Part shown: positions 44,703 through 54,770 of the stretch, in pieces
Numbering within the stretch: position 1 is the first letter of the stretch
How the letters are laid out: each line of letters begins with the position of its first letter
Source of the DNA: an uncultured Rhodospirillales bacterium
Lineage (GTDB): Bacteria > Pseudomonadota > Alphaproteobacteria > ATCC43930 > CGMCC-115725
Assembly: GCA_903828515.1 (NCBI GenBank)
Contig: CAIKMD010000007.1
Coordinates: forward strand, 620,001 to 684,000
DNA length: 64,000 bases
Direction: 5' to 3'
Notes under the pieces: generated by a model
Seen by the model: the letters and a program-made list of their open reading frames with translations, nothing else
Databases searched by the model: none
Told to the model about the DNA's origin: nothing
Translations under genes and position numbers: made by a program

Positions 44703-45443
44703 CTAGGTCGTTACCGCGACGGCGCTGCCGATGGCAAGACCCAAGCCGGTATCGGCGCGCCCGCGATTGACCGCGATCTCGGCGAGGCCATTGGAATTCG
44801 CGTACCAGAATGCGGCGCCCGTTGGTACCGAGGCGAATGTTTCCGCGCGGGCGATGCGGCGCTCCGCCGCGACCGACAGGATCGCGTCGTTCGACAACGC
44901 GCTCGCGCGCAACCCGGTCATCGCGTTGCCGTAGTGATCGACATAGACGATCTCGGTGAGATCGTCGGGCCAGAGCGGGTGACGCAAGGGTGCGTGTTCG
45001 CGTGTCGCCGGTGCTTCGCCGCACGCCAGCATCGCCGCGATCGGCGCAAAGAGGTCGCGACCGTGAAAGCTCGATGAGAGCGTCGCGGGCCGCCACGCAA
45101 TCTCCGAAACGCGCGTGTTCGCGCCGCGACGCAGCACCAATTCGAACAGCCCGTTATCGGGACCGACGAAATGCTTGCCGTCCGCCTCGACGATCAACGG
45201 TGCGCGGTCGCTGCCGACGCCCGGATCGACGACGCAGAGATAGACGGTGCCAACCGGAAACCACGCGGCATAGGCGGCGAGGAGATAGGCGGATGCGCGC
45301 GGATTGCCGATTGGCGCATCGGCGAAGAGATCGACGATGTCGCAACCCGGCGCGTCGCGGCGCAGCACTGCCTTCACCTGCCCCGTATAGGGACCGGCGA
45401 GACCGAAATCGGTGAAGAGGACGATGCTGGGTGGCGTGGTCAT
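44703..45443 (-). CDS. S-adenosyl-L-methionine hydrolase (adenosine-forming), DUF62 family
   Basis: 246 residues. The N-terminal SAM-binding [19 protein letters not shown] with the conserved Asp, the [20 protein letters not shown] block and the hydroxide-activating [14 protein letters not shown] block (Arg-Asp-His type) are all present. The family hydrolyses SAM to adenosine and methionine; halogenase relatives are less likely. Directly upstream of rnhB and ccrM, so the unit combines a SAM-using methylase and a SAM-consuming enzyme. Confidence 0.88.
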   Translation of the reverse strand: MTTPPSIVLFTDFGLAGPYTGQVKAVLRRDAPGCDIVDLFADAPIGNPRASAYLLAAYAAWFPVGTVYLCVVDPGVGSDRAPLIVEADGKHFVGPDNGLFELVLRRGANTRVSEIAWRPATLSSSFHGRDLFAPIAAMLACGEAPATREHAPLRHPLWPDDLTEIVYVDHYGNAMTGLRASALSNDAILSVAAERRIARAETFASVPTGAAFWYANSNGLAEIAVNRGRADTGLGLAIGSAVAVTT

Positions 45444-45471
45444 GCCGCAAAATTATGCGGCAGGCGGGGCT

Positions 45472-46557
45472 TCAGAACAACGAGAGCTGTCCGCCGACTT
45501 TCACCGGCGCCTTGAATTGCGAGGAATCGAGTCGCCAGGCTTCGCGGCGTTTGTCGAGACCGAGGCGGTGGATCGCGGCCTCGAAGCGGATGCGCAGCAT
45601 CTCGGCGTAAGGGCCGGTGCCGCGCATGCGGGTGCCGAATTCCGATTGATAGGCCTTGCCGTCACGGCTCCGCTTGATCAGCGACATGACGTGCTTGGCC
45701 TTGTTCGGGTAGTGCACGCCGAGCCATTCCTCGAAAAGCGGCGCGATCTCCAAGGGCAGGCGCACGAGGATGTAGCTCGCCGCGCCGGCGCCGCGCGCCG
45801 CACCGGCTTCAAGGATGTTCTCCATCTCGGAATCGTTGAGTGCCGGGATCATCGGCGAGGCGAGCACCGCGACCGGAATGCCCGCCGCGTGCAGCGCCGC
45901 GATGGTCTCGAGCCGGCGTTCGGGCGTCGCGGCACGGGGTTCGAGCTTTCGCGCCAGTTCGCGGTCGAGCGTCGTTACCGACACGGCGACGCTCGCCAGC
46001 CGGTCGCGCGCCATCGCCGCGAGAATGTCGATGTCACGCTGCACGAGTGCCGATTTGGTGACGATACAGACCGGATGACGAAACTCTTTCAGCACTTCGA
46101 GGATGCGCCGCGTCAGGTTGATCTTGCGCTCGATCGGCTGATAGGGATCGGTGTTGGCGCCCAGCGCCACCTGCTTGCAGCGATAGGACGGCTTCGACAA
46201 TTCGGCGCGCAGCAATTCGGGCGCATCTTCCTTGACGAAGATGCGGCTCTCGAAATCGAGACCGGGCGACAGGCCGAGATAGGCGTGGGTCGGCCGGGCG
46301 AAGCAATAGATGCAGCCATGCTCGCAGCCGCGATAGGGATTGATCGAGCGGTCGAACGGCACGTCAGGCGAATCGTTGCGGGCGATGATCGTCTTTGCCG
46401 CGTCGCGCAGGTAATGCGTGTCGAGCCGCGGCGCTTCGGCATCGGCCAGGCCCCAGCCATCATCGGTCGCGATGCGCGTCTCGCGCTCGAACCGCCCGGT
46501 CATGTTGGCGACCGCGCCGCGTCCTTTACGTGCCTGAGGCTGAAGTGCCTGGTCCAT
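45472..46557 (-). CDS. PA0069-family radical SAM protein
   Basis: 361 residues from the ATG at 46557 (371 if a TTG at 46587 is used). The cluster motif is GCEHGCIYCFARPTHAY, a C-x3-C-x2-C typical of radical SAM enzymes, near residue 80. CKQVALGANTDPYQPIERK and LASPMIPALNDSEMENILE are family blocks. The group resembles spore photoproduct lyase in fold, but the substrate is unknown. Confidence 0.85.
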   Translation of the reverse strand: MDQALQPQARKGRGAVANMTGRFERETRIATDDGWGLADAEAPRLDTHYLRDAAKTIIARNDSPDVPFDRSINPYRGCEHGCIYCFARPTHAYLGLSPGLDFESRIFVKEDAPELLRAELSKPSYRCKQVALGANTDPYQPIERKINLTRRILEVLKEFRHPVCIVTKSALVQRDIDILAAMARDRLASVAVSVTTLDRELARKLEPRAATPERRLETIAALHAAGIPVAVLASPMIPALNDSEMENILEAGAARGAGAASYILVRLPLEIAPLFEEWLGVHYPNKAKHVMSLIKRSRDGKAYQSEFGTRMRGTGPYAEMLRIRFEAAIHRLGLDKRREAWRLDSSQFKAPVKVGGQLSLF

Positions 46558-46637
46558 CCTCTGAATATGTGCCCTCTTCTGGAACAAATCAAGAACGAGG
46601 CTGCGGCAATGCGGTTCTCCGATTAAACTGTCATCCG

Positions 46638-47027
46638 ATGCGTCCGTTCCTCGTCGTCATTCCGCGGTATCCCCGCGCCGCCATCGACGGGCGTTTGCGC
46701 GCCGCTGCCAAAGCGCGCGGTTGGCGGCTGGTCGTCGGCGCTATTCCACCGCGCGGCCGGGTCGTGGTGGTGAACGCGCATCCGCCGGTCTTCGCGCTCG
46801 CGACGATTCTCGCCGTGTTCCGGCTGCTCGATACGCAGGACGCAGTGTTCGCGCCGACGGAGGATGACGGTTATTGGCTGGTGGGATTGGCGCAGCGGCG
46901 GCGGCTGAAGCCGGTGCCCTGGCCGGCGGTGCTCGACGACGCGTTGGCGCTGTTGCTGCCCGCGCTCAAGGTCGAGTTGCTGGCGACGGAGGAGGCCGAA
47001 CCGCTCCGCGTCAGTTCTTTGTCGTGA
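46638..47027 (+). CDS. Short, degenerate TIGR04282/DUF2064-type glycosyltransferase
   Basis: 129 residues. The block AVFAPTEDDGYWLVGLAQRR matches the PxEDGGYWLxGL signature of the glycosyltransferase family linked to arsenosugar synthesis, which is usually near 200 residues. Here the N-terminal nucleotide-binding part (the KTRL region) is missing and the middle is short. No ribosome binding site is evident. It is either a minimal paralogue or a decaying gene. It overlaps the convergent moaB gene by 17 bases. Confidence 0.6.
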   Translation: MRPFLVVIPRYPRAAIDGRLRAAAKARGWRLVVGAIPPRGRVVVVNAHPPVFALATILAVFRLLDTQDAVFAPTEDDGYWLVGLAQRRRLKPVPWPAVLDDALALLLPALKVELLATEEAEPLRVSSLS

Positions 47028-47556
47028 GGTGTTCCTGCAGGCGCGGCATCAGCTCGACGAGATTGCAGGGGCGGAACCGGTTGTCGAGCTGGTGCTTGAT
47101 GATGTCGTCCCAGCCGTCGCGGCAGGCGCTGGGCGATCCCGGTAACGCGAAGAGATAAGTCCCGCCGGCGACGCCCGCGGTGGCGCGGCTCTGGATCGTC
47201 GAGGTGCCGATCTTCTGGTACGAGAGCCAGCGGAAAAGTTCGCCGAAACCGGCGATCTCCTTCTCATAGACGGAATGGAACGCCTCGGGCGTCACGTCGC
47301 GGCCGGTCACGCCGGTGCCACCGGTCGAGATCACCACGTCGATCAGCGGATCGGCGATCCAGGTTTTGAGCTGTTTGACGATCGCGGCCTGATCGTCGCG
47401 CACGATCAGCTTGGCGGCGACCTTGTGGCCGGTCGCCTCGATCATCTCGACCAGGGTGCGACCCGATTTGTCGTCGGCTTCGCTCCGCGTGTCGGAGACG
47501 GTCAGGACGGCGATGTGGACGGCGAGGAAGGGTCGGGTTTCGTCAATTTTGGGCAT
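47011..47556 (-). CDS. moaB: Molybdenum cofactor biosynthesis protein MoaB
   Basis: 181 residues. The MoaB/Mog fold is shown by [37 protein letters not shown] and the C-terminal [19 protein letters not shown]. It adenylates or binds molybdopterin in Moco synthesis. The ATG at 47556 is chosen because the family sequence begins just after it; it overlaps the slt stop by 14 bases. Confidence 0.92.
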   Translation of the reverse strand: MPKIDETRPFLAVHIAVLTVSDTRSEADDKSGRTLVEMIEATGHKVAAKLIVRDDQAAIVKQLKTWIADPLIDVVISTGGTGVTGRDVTPEAFHSVYEKEIAGFGELFRWLSYQKIGTSTIQSRATAGVAGGTYLFALPGSPSACRDGWDDIIKHQLDNRFRPCNLVELMPRLQEHLTTKN

Positions 47557-49417
47557 GGCGACGATCCGTGACGACGGTATTTCCGTCGAGCGCGGTATAG
47601 GTCGGCCAATGTCCGGCGGCAAGCGCGTCGAGATCGGGCGTCTTTTGATCGAGCCGCTCGCGATAGATCCAATAATTGGTCAGCACGCGCAGGGTGAAGA
47701 CGCGCGATTGCTGCGCCGGAATGCTTTCGAGGAACAGGAGCGGGTCGTCGCGGTATTCCGAACGTGCGCCGAGCCAGCGCGAGATGGCCGACGGACCGTG
47801 GTTATAAGCCGCGGCGAACAGGATCAGATTGCCCTTGATGCGATCGTCGCCGAGCAGTTCTTCCACGTATTCCTGCGCCAGCATCAGATTGAATTCGGGA
47901 TCGGTGAGTTGCTGGTGCGCGGCTTTGCTTTTGCCCGAGGCGATGGTCGTGCCGGTGCGCTTGGCCATCGAGCGGGCGGTCGCCGGCATCAATTGCATCA
48001 GGCCGGTGGCGCCCGAGCGGTTGGAGGCGGCGGGCACGAACTGCGATTCCTGGCGCATCAGCGCGAAGATCAGGGCGCGGTCGACGGTGAAACCGCCCAG
48101 CGGCTCCCAGCGCGGTACCGGATAAAGCGCGGGATCGTGCCGCGTGCCGTCATTGCTGCTGAGTGTTGCCGCGAGTTGCAGGCTCGCCGCCGGCAGGTTG
48201 GCGCGATCGGCCAGCGAGGCGAGCGATTGCACCAAAGCGGGCGAGCCGTGGCTGGCGAGCTGGCGCAGTTCCAGGGCGGCGAGCGAGCGCTCGTCGATCG
48301 CGATCAGCGCCAGGGTCCGGCGGCCGGCCTCGGTGTTGATCAGAAGCTGCGCGTCGAACTGGGTGAAGGGATCGGCGGGGAAATTCTGGATCTGGTCGAC
48401 GCCGAGGAGACGCCGGGCGAGGAGGCCATAGAAGGTGCGTGGGCTCTCGGCCGCGATGCGCAGCCAGTAGGAGTAATTTTCGGGGCGGCGTTGCTTGAGT
48501 TCGACCCGCGCGGCCCAGAACGCGGCGGCGGATTTGATCCAGGGCGATTGGTTCGGGCTGCGCGCCAGGGCCTGGAAATGGCCGCGCGCCTCGTCGAGGC
48601 GGCTGAGCCGCCAGGCGGCGAGGCCGGCATTCCAGTTGGCGATCGGCGCATAGGCCGCGCTCTCGGTGCCGGCGGACAGGGTGAGGGCTTCCTGCGGCTC
48701 ACCCTGGGCGAGGTAACCCTCGGCGATCGCGGCGCGCAATTCGTCGCGCATGCCGACATCGATCAGGAGCTTGGCTTCGCCGCCGGCCATCATCTGCTCG
48801 GCTTTGCGCGGCTGGCCCTGGGCGAGGCCGCGGATCTGGCTGACCAGCGCGTCGGCGCGATGGTTGCTGGAGGGGACGAGAACGCTGGGGCTGCGCCCGG
48901 CGGTCGGACGCGGTTCGAAATCGGAATCGTCGTTGCCGGCGGCGAGGTTTCCGGTTGCGGTCGGCTTCGGCACGGGCGGTGCGCCGGCGGGATGGCGCTT
49001 GACCGCCATGGCATAGATCGCCTTGGCCGCCGGCTCGTCGCCGTATTTCTCGAGCCACTGCGCCAACTCGGGATAGGTCGCTTTGTAGGAACTCGACCGA
49101 TAGCGCTCGCCCAGAACCTCGCCGAGCAACAGCTTGTCGCTCAGACCGGCGATCTCGCGATCGGCATCGCTCCAACGCCCGGATTGCTGCGCTGCAAAGA
49201 TGTGATGGTAACGGGTGATATCGGCGGCTGAGAGGATCGTCGGCGGATCGGCTTCGCGTAAAACTGATGAACCAGGGGTTAAAGCGGCGGTCCGAACGTC
49301 TTGCGAAGATTGCGCGAATGCCTCATGCGAAAACGCAAGAGAAGCTAACGCGGACGCAATAATCCACAGGCTGTGCAAAGTCCTGCGGGCGTCCAAGCCG
49401 GTTCCCCCTGTGATCAT
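47543..49417 (-). CDS. slt: Soluble lytic murein transglycosylase (Slt70-like)
   Basis: 624 residues with a signal peptide (hydrophobic LWIIASALASLAFS, cleavage near AFA-QS). Residues about 60-440 form the alpha-helical superhelical U domain. The C-terminal SLT domain has the catalytic Glu in ALMRQESQFVPAASNRSG and the GLMQLMPATARSMA motif, near residue 475-505. It cleaves glycan strands to 1,6-anhydro-muropeptides in the periplasm. Confidence 0.92.
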   Translation of the reverse strand: MITGGTGLDARRTLHSLWIIASALASLAFSHEAFAQSSQDVRTAALTPGSSVLREADPPTILSAADITRYHHIFAAQQSGRWSDADREIAGLSDKLLLGEVLGERYRSSSYKATYPELAQWLEKYGDEPAAKAIYAMAVKRHPAGAPPVPKPTATGNLAAGNDDSDFEPRPTAGRSPSVLVPSSNHRADALVSQIRGLAQGQPRKAEQMMAGGEAKLLIDVGMRDELRAAIAEGYLAQGEPQEALTLSAGTESAAYAPIANWNAGLAAWRLSRLDEARGHFQALARSPNQSPWIKSAAAFWAARVELKQRRPENYSYWLRIAAESPRTFYGLLARRLLGVDQIQNFPADPFTQFDAQLLINTEAGRRTLALIAIDERSLAALELRQLASHGSPALVQSLASLADRANLPAASLQLAATLSSNDGTRHDPALYPVPRWEPLGGFTVDRALIFALMRQESQFVPAASNRSGATGLMQLMPATARSMAKRTGTTIASGKSKAAHQQLTDPEFNLMLAQEYVEELLGDDRIKGNLILFAAAYNHGPSAISRWLGARSEYRDDPLLFLESIPAQQSRVFTLRVLTNYWIYRERLDQKTPDLDALAAGHWPTYTALDGNTVVTDRRHAQN

Positions 49418-49515
49418 GATGATCCGAAATAACTATCTCCGGCGGGTTTGGCAAGATTAATCTGCACCCGGCCCAATCACTTTTAACGTTCTAATCAAAC
49501 GCTTAGATTTTTACT

Positions 49516-50337
49516 TTATTTTTTCTGCAGCGATTCAAGTTTTGACTGAAGTTCTAGGAAATCGCGCCACGTTTCACTTTTACGGGGCGGGGCGCGCAAC
49601 AAAAACGAGGGATGATATGTAGTCAAGGCGGGAACCGGGCGGTCGAGGCCCGGAACCGACAATTCGAACCATTTGCCGCGAAGTTTAGTGATCCCCTCGC
49701 TACGTCGAAGGATCGCGCTGGTAGCGGTGCCGCCCGAAAGCAAAACCACCTGTGGGGCATTGAGCGCGATCTGACGCCACACGAACGGCAGGCACGTGGC
49801 AATCTCGTCGTCGGTCGGCTTGCGGTTTCCGGGCGGTCGCCAGAACAGGATGTTCGAAATGTAAACGTCGCGCTGCCGGTCGAGCCCGATCGCCGCCAGC
49901 ATCTTGTCGAGCAGATGCCCGCTGCGCCCGACGAAGGGTTTGCCGACCCGATCTTCGTCGGCGCCGGGCGCCTCGCCGATGATCATGAGCGGGCTGTGCG
50001 GTATCCCATCCGCGAAGACGGTATGCGTGGCGGTCTTCCGCAACGCACAACCCTCGAACGCATCGATCGCCGCGTAGAGTTCGTCGAGCGTCGTGGCGGC
50101 CTCGGCGAGCTTGCGGGCGTCACCGACATGGGCGCCGGCGGCCGGCGGGCTCGCCGAAATCGCGATGGGGGGCGTCGGCCGACGTACCGCCGGTGATGGT
50201 GGAGCGACTTCCGTCACGGCGGCGGGTGCCGGCGGCGGCAGGGCGAACCGGTCGATGGCGGTGTCGCCGATCGCCTCATCGACGCCGATCGCGACGTACC
50301 AGCGCAGCAACTCGGCCAGTTCGGTGGTCCCGTTCAT
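49516..50337 (-). CDS. Type 4 uracil-DNA glycosylase with an incomplete iron-sulfur site
   Basis: 273 residues with a Pro/Ala-rich N-terminal linker (about 30-70). The UDG core has IIGEAPGADEDRVGKPFVGR near residue 118, NILFWRPPGNRKPT, and the YHPSFLL motif. In standard type 4 UDGs four Cys hold a 4Fe-4S cluster. Here the CxxC reads FEGC and the CRPPGNR Cys is Trp, leaving only two Cys in the whole protein. I recall the same changes in other alphaproteobacterial members, so this is probably clade-wide. It removes uracil from DNA. Confidence 0.85.
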   Translation of the reverse strand: MNGTTELAELLRWYVAIGVDEAIGDTAIDRFALPPPAPAAVTEVAPPSPAVRRPTPPIAISASPPAAGAHVGDARKLAEAATTLDELYAAIDAFEGCALRKTATHTVFADGIPHSPLMIIGEAPGADEDRVGKPFVGRSGHLLDKMLAAIGLDRQRDVYISNILFWRPPGNRKPTDDEIATCLPFVWRQIALNAPQVVLLSGGTATSAILRRSEGITKLRGKWFELSVPGLDRPVPALTTYHPSFLLRAPPRKSETWRDFLELQSKLESLQKK

Positions 50338-50403
50338 GCGGCAAGCCTAGCACCGCGCCGGCCCCACTTTAAGCGGGCCGCGCAATCCTTATAGTGCGCG
50401 ACC

Positions 50404-52044
50404 ATGGAAGCAGAGGCGCCGATCGACCGCGAACGGATGGAATACGACGTCGTGATCGTCGGCGCCGGGCCCGCCGGGCTCGCGGCCGGAATCCGGCTGA
50501 AGCAGCTGGCGGCCGTCGCCGGCCGCGAGGTTTCGGTCTGCATCATCGAAAAAGGCTCGGAAGTCGGCGCGCACATATTATCGGGCGCGGTATTCGAGCC
50601 GCGCGCGCTCGACGAGCTGATCCCGGACTGGCGCGACCGTGGCGCGCCGCTGACAACCCCGGCCGTCGAGGATCGTTTCGTGCTGCTGACCAAGGCGCAC
50701 GCCTTCCGCCTTCCGCCGCCGCCCCAGATGGACAATCGCGGCAATTACATCATCAGCCTCGGGAATCTCTGCCGTTGGCTGGCGACGGAGGCCGAGGCGC
50801 TGGGGGTCGAAATCTATCCCGGCTTCGCCGCCGCCGAAGTCCTCTACGACGAGAAGGGTGCGGTGCGCGGCGTCGCCACCGGCCCGCAAGGGGTCGCCAA
50901 GGACGGCACCCCGACCGCGCAGTTTCAGCAAGGCGTCGAACTGATCGGCCGCGAAACGCTTTTCGCCGAAGGATGTCGTGGCTCTTTGACCAAGACACTC
51001 GAGGCGCGCTTCGGTCTGCGCGACGAGAGCGGCCCGCAGACCTATGGGCTCGGGATCAAGGAACTATGGGAGGTCGACCCGGCGCAGCATCGTCCGGGTC
51101 TCGTCGTCCACACGATCGGCTGGCCGCTTGATGCCGCAACCTATGGCGGCTCGTTCCTCTATCACCTTGAGAACAACCAGGTAGCGGTCGGCTTCGTGGT
51201 CGGGCTCGACTACGCCAATCCCTATCTCAGCCCGTTCGAAGAATTTCAGCGCTTCAAGACTCATCCGGCGATCAAACCGACTTTTGTCGGCGGCCGTCGG
51301 ATCGCTTATGGCGCGCGCGCGCTCAACGAAGGCGGGTTCCAGGCCATTCCGCGTCTCTCGTTTCCGGGCGGTCTGGTCATCGGCGACGCCGCCGGCTTCC
51401 TCAACGTCGCCAAGATCAAGGGCAGCCATACCGCGATGAAGTCGGGCATGGTCGCGGCCGAGACGCTGTTCCGTCGTCTCGATGGCGACGCGGCGGCGGA
51501 TTATCGCGCCGCGCTCGAAGCGTCCTGGGTCTGGCCCGAGCTGCAGGGCGTGCGCAACATCCGGCCGGGCTTTCGTTGGGGTCTCTGGGCCGGTCTCGCT
51601 TACGCCGCGTTCGACACTTATATACTGCGCGGCCGCGCGCCCTGGACGCTGCGCCATCACGCCGATCACGCGCAGTTGAAGCCGGCCGCGACATGCCGGC
51701 CGATCGACTATCCCAAACCGGACGGGGTGGTGAGCTTCGACCGGCTGTCCTCGGTGTTCATCTCGAACACCAATCACGAGGAGAACCAGCCGGCGCATCT
51801 CCATCTGCGCGATCCGGCCAAGGCGATCGCGGTCAATCTCGCGATCTATGATTCGCCCGAGCAACGCTATTGCCCGGCCGGGGTTTATGAGATCGTGAGC
51901 GACGGCGCGGCGGGCGGCCGGCGGCTGCAGATCAACGCCCAGAACTGCGTTCACTGCAAAACCTGCGACATTAAGGACCCAACCCAGAACATCGATTGGG
52001 TGGTACCTGAAGGCGGTGGCGGTCCCAATTACCCGAATATGTGA
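50404..52044 (+). CDS. Electron transfer flavoprotein-ubiquinone oxidoreductase
   Basis: 546 residues, full length. The FAD-binding start is [20 protein letters not shown] near residue 15. The ubiquinone/FAD region contains [20 protein letters not shown], and the 4Fe-4S ferredoxin-like end has [18 protein letters not shown]. It accepts electrons from ETF (fatty and amino acid oxidation) and reduces ubiquinone at the membrane. No etfAB gene is in the window. Confidence 0.95.
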   Translation: MEAEAPIDRERMEYDVVIVGAGPAGLAAGIRLKQLAAVAGREVSVCIIEKGSEVGAHILSGAVFEPRALDELIPDWRDRGAPLTTPAVEDRFVLLTKAHAFRLPPPPQMDNRGNYIISLGNLCRWLATEAEALGVEIYPGFAAAEVLYDEKGAVRGVATGPQGVAKDGTPTAQFQQGVELIGRETLFAEGCRGSLTKTLEARFGLRDESGPQTYGLGIKELWEVDPAQHRPGLVVHTIGWPLDAATYGGSFLYHLENNQVAVGFVVGLDYANPYLSPFEEFQRFKTHPAIKPTFVGGRRIAYGARALNEGGFQAIPRLSFPGGLVIGDAAGFLNVAKIKGSHTAMKSGMVAAETLFRRLDGDAAADYRAALEASWVWPELQGVRNIRPGFRWGLWAGLAYAAFDTYILRGRAPWTLRHHADHAQLKPAATCRPIDYPKPDGVVSFDRLSSVFISNTNHEENQPAHLHLRDPAKAIAVNLAIYDSPEQRYCPAGVYEIVSDGAAGGRRLQINAQNCVHCKTCDIKDPTQNIDWVVPEGGGGPNYPNM

Positions 52045-52047
52045 TCG

Positions 52048-52061
52048 CACAATATATTGTG
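52048..52061. promoter_or_regulatory. Perfect 14-bp palindrome CACAATATATTGTG
   Basis: A perfect, AT-centred palindrome three bases after the ETF-QO stop and 56 bases before the TPR lipoprotein start. Its form suits a dimeric helix-turn-helix repressor. No regulator gene is adjacent. Confidence 0.55.
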
Positions 52062-52116
52062 TCGCGATGCGGGCTTTACGCCTAAACTCAGTAGATAACG
52101 TGATGGGTCTGGAACG

Positions 52117-53829
52117 ATGATCGAGTGGATGCGGACACTCTGTTCGCTGATGGCGACGAGTTTACTCGCTGGGCTGATGGCGTGCACCACGGGCCATCAG
52201 GAGCCGGTCGTCACGGCGCCGAAGAGCGCGCTCGGCTCATACCTCGCCGCGCGCCATGCCCAGGTCCAACATGACTATGGCGATGCCGCGCGCTTTCTCG
52301 ACAACGCGCTCGCGGGCGACAGCGGCAATTACGATCTCGTCCGTCGCGCTTTCCTGCTCCGCCTTTCGGAAGGCCGCATCGGCGATGCGGTACCGCTGGC
52401 GCAAAAGATCGTCGATATCGACGGCCGCTCCGGTCTCGCCGGGTTCCTGCTGCTCGAACAGGATTTGAAAGCCGGCAAATACGATCAAGTCGTCACGCAG
52501 GCGATGGCGATGCCGCGGGAGGGCGGGCAACGCTTCTCGGTGCCGCTGGTTCTCGCCTGGGCCGAGGCGGCGCGCGGCCATCCCGCACCGGCGCTTCAGG
52601 CGCTGGACGGCATCGGCGGCGTGAACGGCCTGCAACCGCTGCGCGATCTTCATGCCGCGCTGATCGACGACTATTCCGACCGCGTCGACGACGCGAGCGC
52701 GGCTTACGATAAACTGGTCAGCGGAACGCAGGCCTCGACCTGGCGGGTGATCGAACTCGCGGGCAATTTCTACGAGCGCCACGGCCGCGCCGCCGATGCG
52801 CGTAAGCTTTATGAACGCAGCGCCCAGCAGGCGGGGCTCGGCGACGTCACCGAACTCGCGATCGCGCGCGTCGACAAGGGCGTCGTGCCGCCGAAGCTGA
52901 TCGCATCGCCGGACGACGGCGTGGCCGAGGGATTGTTCGATCTCGCGGGTCTGCTCAATCAGACCGACACGGCCGAGATTGCTTTGGTCTATGCGCGCCT
53001 CGCGCTCGACCTGGCGCCGCATTTCGCGCTGGCGCAACTTCTCGTCGGCGAGATCCGCGACGGCGAGGGACGCCAGGCCGACGCGCTTGCGCTCTATCGC
53101 GCGGTCGATCCGGCGTCGCCGTTTTCGTGGATGGCACGCTTGCGCGCGGCGCTCGAACTCGATGCGCTCAGTCGCACGGACGAAGCGGTCTCGGCATTGA
53201 AGGCGATGGCGGCCGAACGGCCGCAAACCGCCGAGCCGCTGGTCGAACTGGGCGATCTGCTGCGCGGGCACAAGCGCTTCGCCGAGGCGGTGACGGCTTA
53301 CGATGGCGCGCTCGCCCGCACGCCGACGCCCAAGGCCGGCGATTGGCGACTGTTTTACAGCCGCGGCGTCGCGCTCGAACGCGTCAATCAATGGCCCCGC
53401 GCCGAGGCCGATCTAAAACGCGCGCTCGAATTGCAACCCGAGCAGCCGCTGGTGCTGAACTATCTCGGCTATTCGTGGATCGACAAGGGCGAGAACCTGC
53501 AGGATGCGCTCGGCATGATTCAGCGCGCCGTGCGGCTGCGGCCGAATGACGGCTATATCGTCGACAGTCTCGGCTGGGCTTATTTCCGGCTGGGCGATTA
53601 CGACAAGGCGACGGTATTCCTCGAACGCGCGATCGAATTGCTGCCCGAGGATCCGACCATCAACGATCATTTGGGCGATGCCTATTGGCGCAGCGGCCGG
53701 CTTGCCGAAGCGCGTTACCAATGGCACCGCGCGCTGCAATTCGAACCCGAGGCCGACGAGGTTCAGGGGCTCGAGGGCAAGCTCAATCACGGGCTCGGCG
53801 CCGTACCCGCCGCGGTGAAGGGCGGCTGA
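52117..53829 (+). CDS. TPR-repeat outer-membrane-type lipoprotein
   Basis: 570 residues. LLAGLMACTTG is a lipobox, with Cys at residue 23 as the modified residue. The rest is TPR superhelix, clearest at the end: VLNYLGYSWIDKGENLQDAL, GYIVDSLGWAYFRLGDYDKA and INDHLGDAYWRSGRLAEARY. Such proteins act as scaffolds in periplasmic or outer membrane complexes. It is followed 11 bases later by ispE, a neighbourhood seen in other alphaproteobacteria. Partner unknown. Confidence 0.85.
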   Translation: MIEWMRTLCSLMATSLLAGLMACTTGHQEPVVTAPKSALGSYLAARHAQVQHDYGDAARFLDNALAGDSGNYDLVRRAFLLRLSEGRIGDAVPLAQKIVDIDGRSGLAGFLLLEQDLKAGKYDQVVTQAMAMPREGGQRFSVPLVLAWAEAARGHPAPALQALDGIGGVNGLQPLRDLHAALIDDYSDRVDDASAAYDKLVSGTQASTWRVIELAGNFYERHGRAADARKLYERSAQQAGLGDVTELAIARVDKGVVPPKLIASPDDGVAEGLFDLAGLLNQTDTAEIALVYARLALDLAPHFALAQLLVGEIRDGEGRQADALALYRAVDPASPFSWMARLRAALELDALSRTDEAVSALKAMAAERPQTAEPLVELGDLLRGHKRFAEAVTAYDGALARTPTPKAGDWRLFYSRGVALERVNQWPRAEADLKRALELQPEQPLVLNYLGYSWIDKGENLQDALGMIQRAVRLRPNDGYIVDSLGWAYFRLGDYDKATVFLERAIELLPEDPTINDHLGDAYWRSGRLAEARYQWHRALQFEPEADEVQGLEGKLNHGLGAVPAAVKGG

Positions 53830-53840
53830 CGCGTCGTCCG

Positions 53841-54698
53841 ATGCCGCGCTGGTGGCAGGCACACGCCAAGCTCAATCTCTATCTCCATGTGGTCGGTCGC
53901 CGTGCCGACGGATTTCATCTGCTCGATAGCCTGGTCGGCTTCGCCGATATCGGCGATCGGATCGCGGTCGCGCCGGCATCGCGCCTGAGCCTCAGCGTCG
54001 AAGGACGCTTCGCCGCCGATCTGGCGAACGACGATCCGGGCAATTTGGTGTGGCGCGCCGCCGAGACACTGGCGCGGCGATTGGGGCGCACGCCCGATGT
54101 AGCGCTGACGCTCGAAAAAAATCTGCCGGTGGCATCGGGGATCGGTGGCGGATCGAGTGACGCGGCGGCGACGTTGAAGGCGCTGATCGATCTCTGGCAG
54201 GCCAAGCTCGAGCCGTCCGAACTCAACGATATCGCGGCCTCGCTTGGCGCCGATGTTCCGGTCTGTCTTGGCGCTCAGTCGTCCTGGATGGGCGGCATCG
54301 GCGAACAGGTCGAGGCGGCGCCGGTGCTGCCGCATGCGCCGCTGGTGCTGGTCAATCCCTGCGTGGCCTTGCCGACGCCCGCCGTCTTCAAGGCACGGCG
54401 CGGTCCGTTCTCGACGCAAGCACGTTTCACCGAAGTGCCCGCCGATGCGGCGGCGCTCGCGGCGCTGATCGCCGCGCGGCACAACGACCTGACCGAGCCG
54501 GCGATCGCGACATTACCGATCGTCGCGCATGTCCTCGAACGGCTCGGCGACCAGGCCGACACCCTGATCGCACGCATGAGCGGCAGCGGCGCCACCTGCT
54601 TCGCGTTGTTCGCGACCTCGGCGGCGGCCGAGGCCGCCGCCGCGCGGCTTCAAGCCGACGAGCCGGGCTGGTGGGTCGCGGCCGGGCACCTCGTGTGA
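53841..54698 (+). CDS. ispE: 4-(cytidine 5'-diphospho)-2-C-methyl-D-erythritol kinase
   Basis: 285 residues, GHMP kinase. HAKLNLYLHVVGRRADGFH is the IspE N-terminus, LPVASGIGGGSSDAAATLKA is the ATP-binding loop near residue 92, and RMSGSGATCFALF is the third GHMP motif. It phosphorylates CDP-ME in the non-mevalonate isoprenoid pathway. The ATG at 53841 is chosen because the family begins there. Confidence 0.95.
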   Translation: MPRWWQAHAKLNLYLHVVGRRADGFHLLDSLVGFADIGDRIAVAPASRLSLSVEGRFAADLANDDPGNLVWRAAETLARRLGRTPDVALTLEKNLPVASGIGGGSSDAAATLKALIDLWQAKLEPSELNDIAASLGADVPVCLGAQSSWMGGIGEQVEAAPVLPHAPLVLVNPCVALPTPAVFKARRGPFSTQARFTEVPADAAALAALIAARHNDLTEPAIATLPIVAHVLERLGDQADTLIARMSGSGATCFALFATSAAAEAAAARLQADEPGWWVAAGHLV

Positions 54699-54701
54699 GA
54701 T

Positions 54702-54733
54702 AAAAAAAGAGGGGCCGCTTTTGAGGCGGCCCC
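54702..54733 (-). terminator. Intrinsic terminator of the PEP-CTERM gene
   Basis: GGGGCCGC (54711-54718) pairs exactly with GCGGCCCC (54726-54733) around a seven-base loop. On the minus strand the stem is followed by TCTTTTTTT (54710-54702). It could also end the ispE transcript weakly from the other side. Confidence 0.85.
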
Positions 54734-54770
54734 TTGGAGTGGGTCGAGGAGGGTTGGCTAAAAGGTCGAG

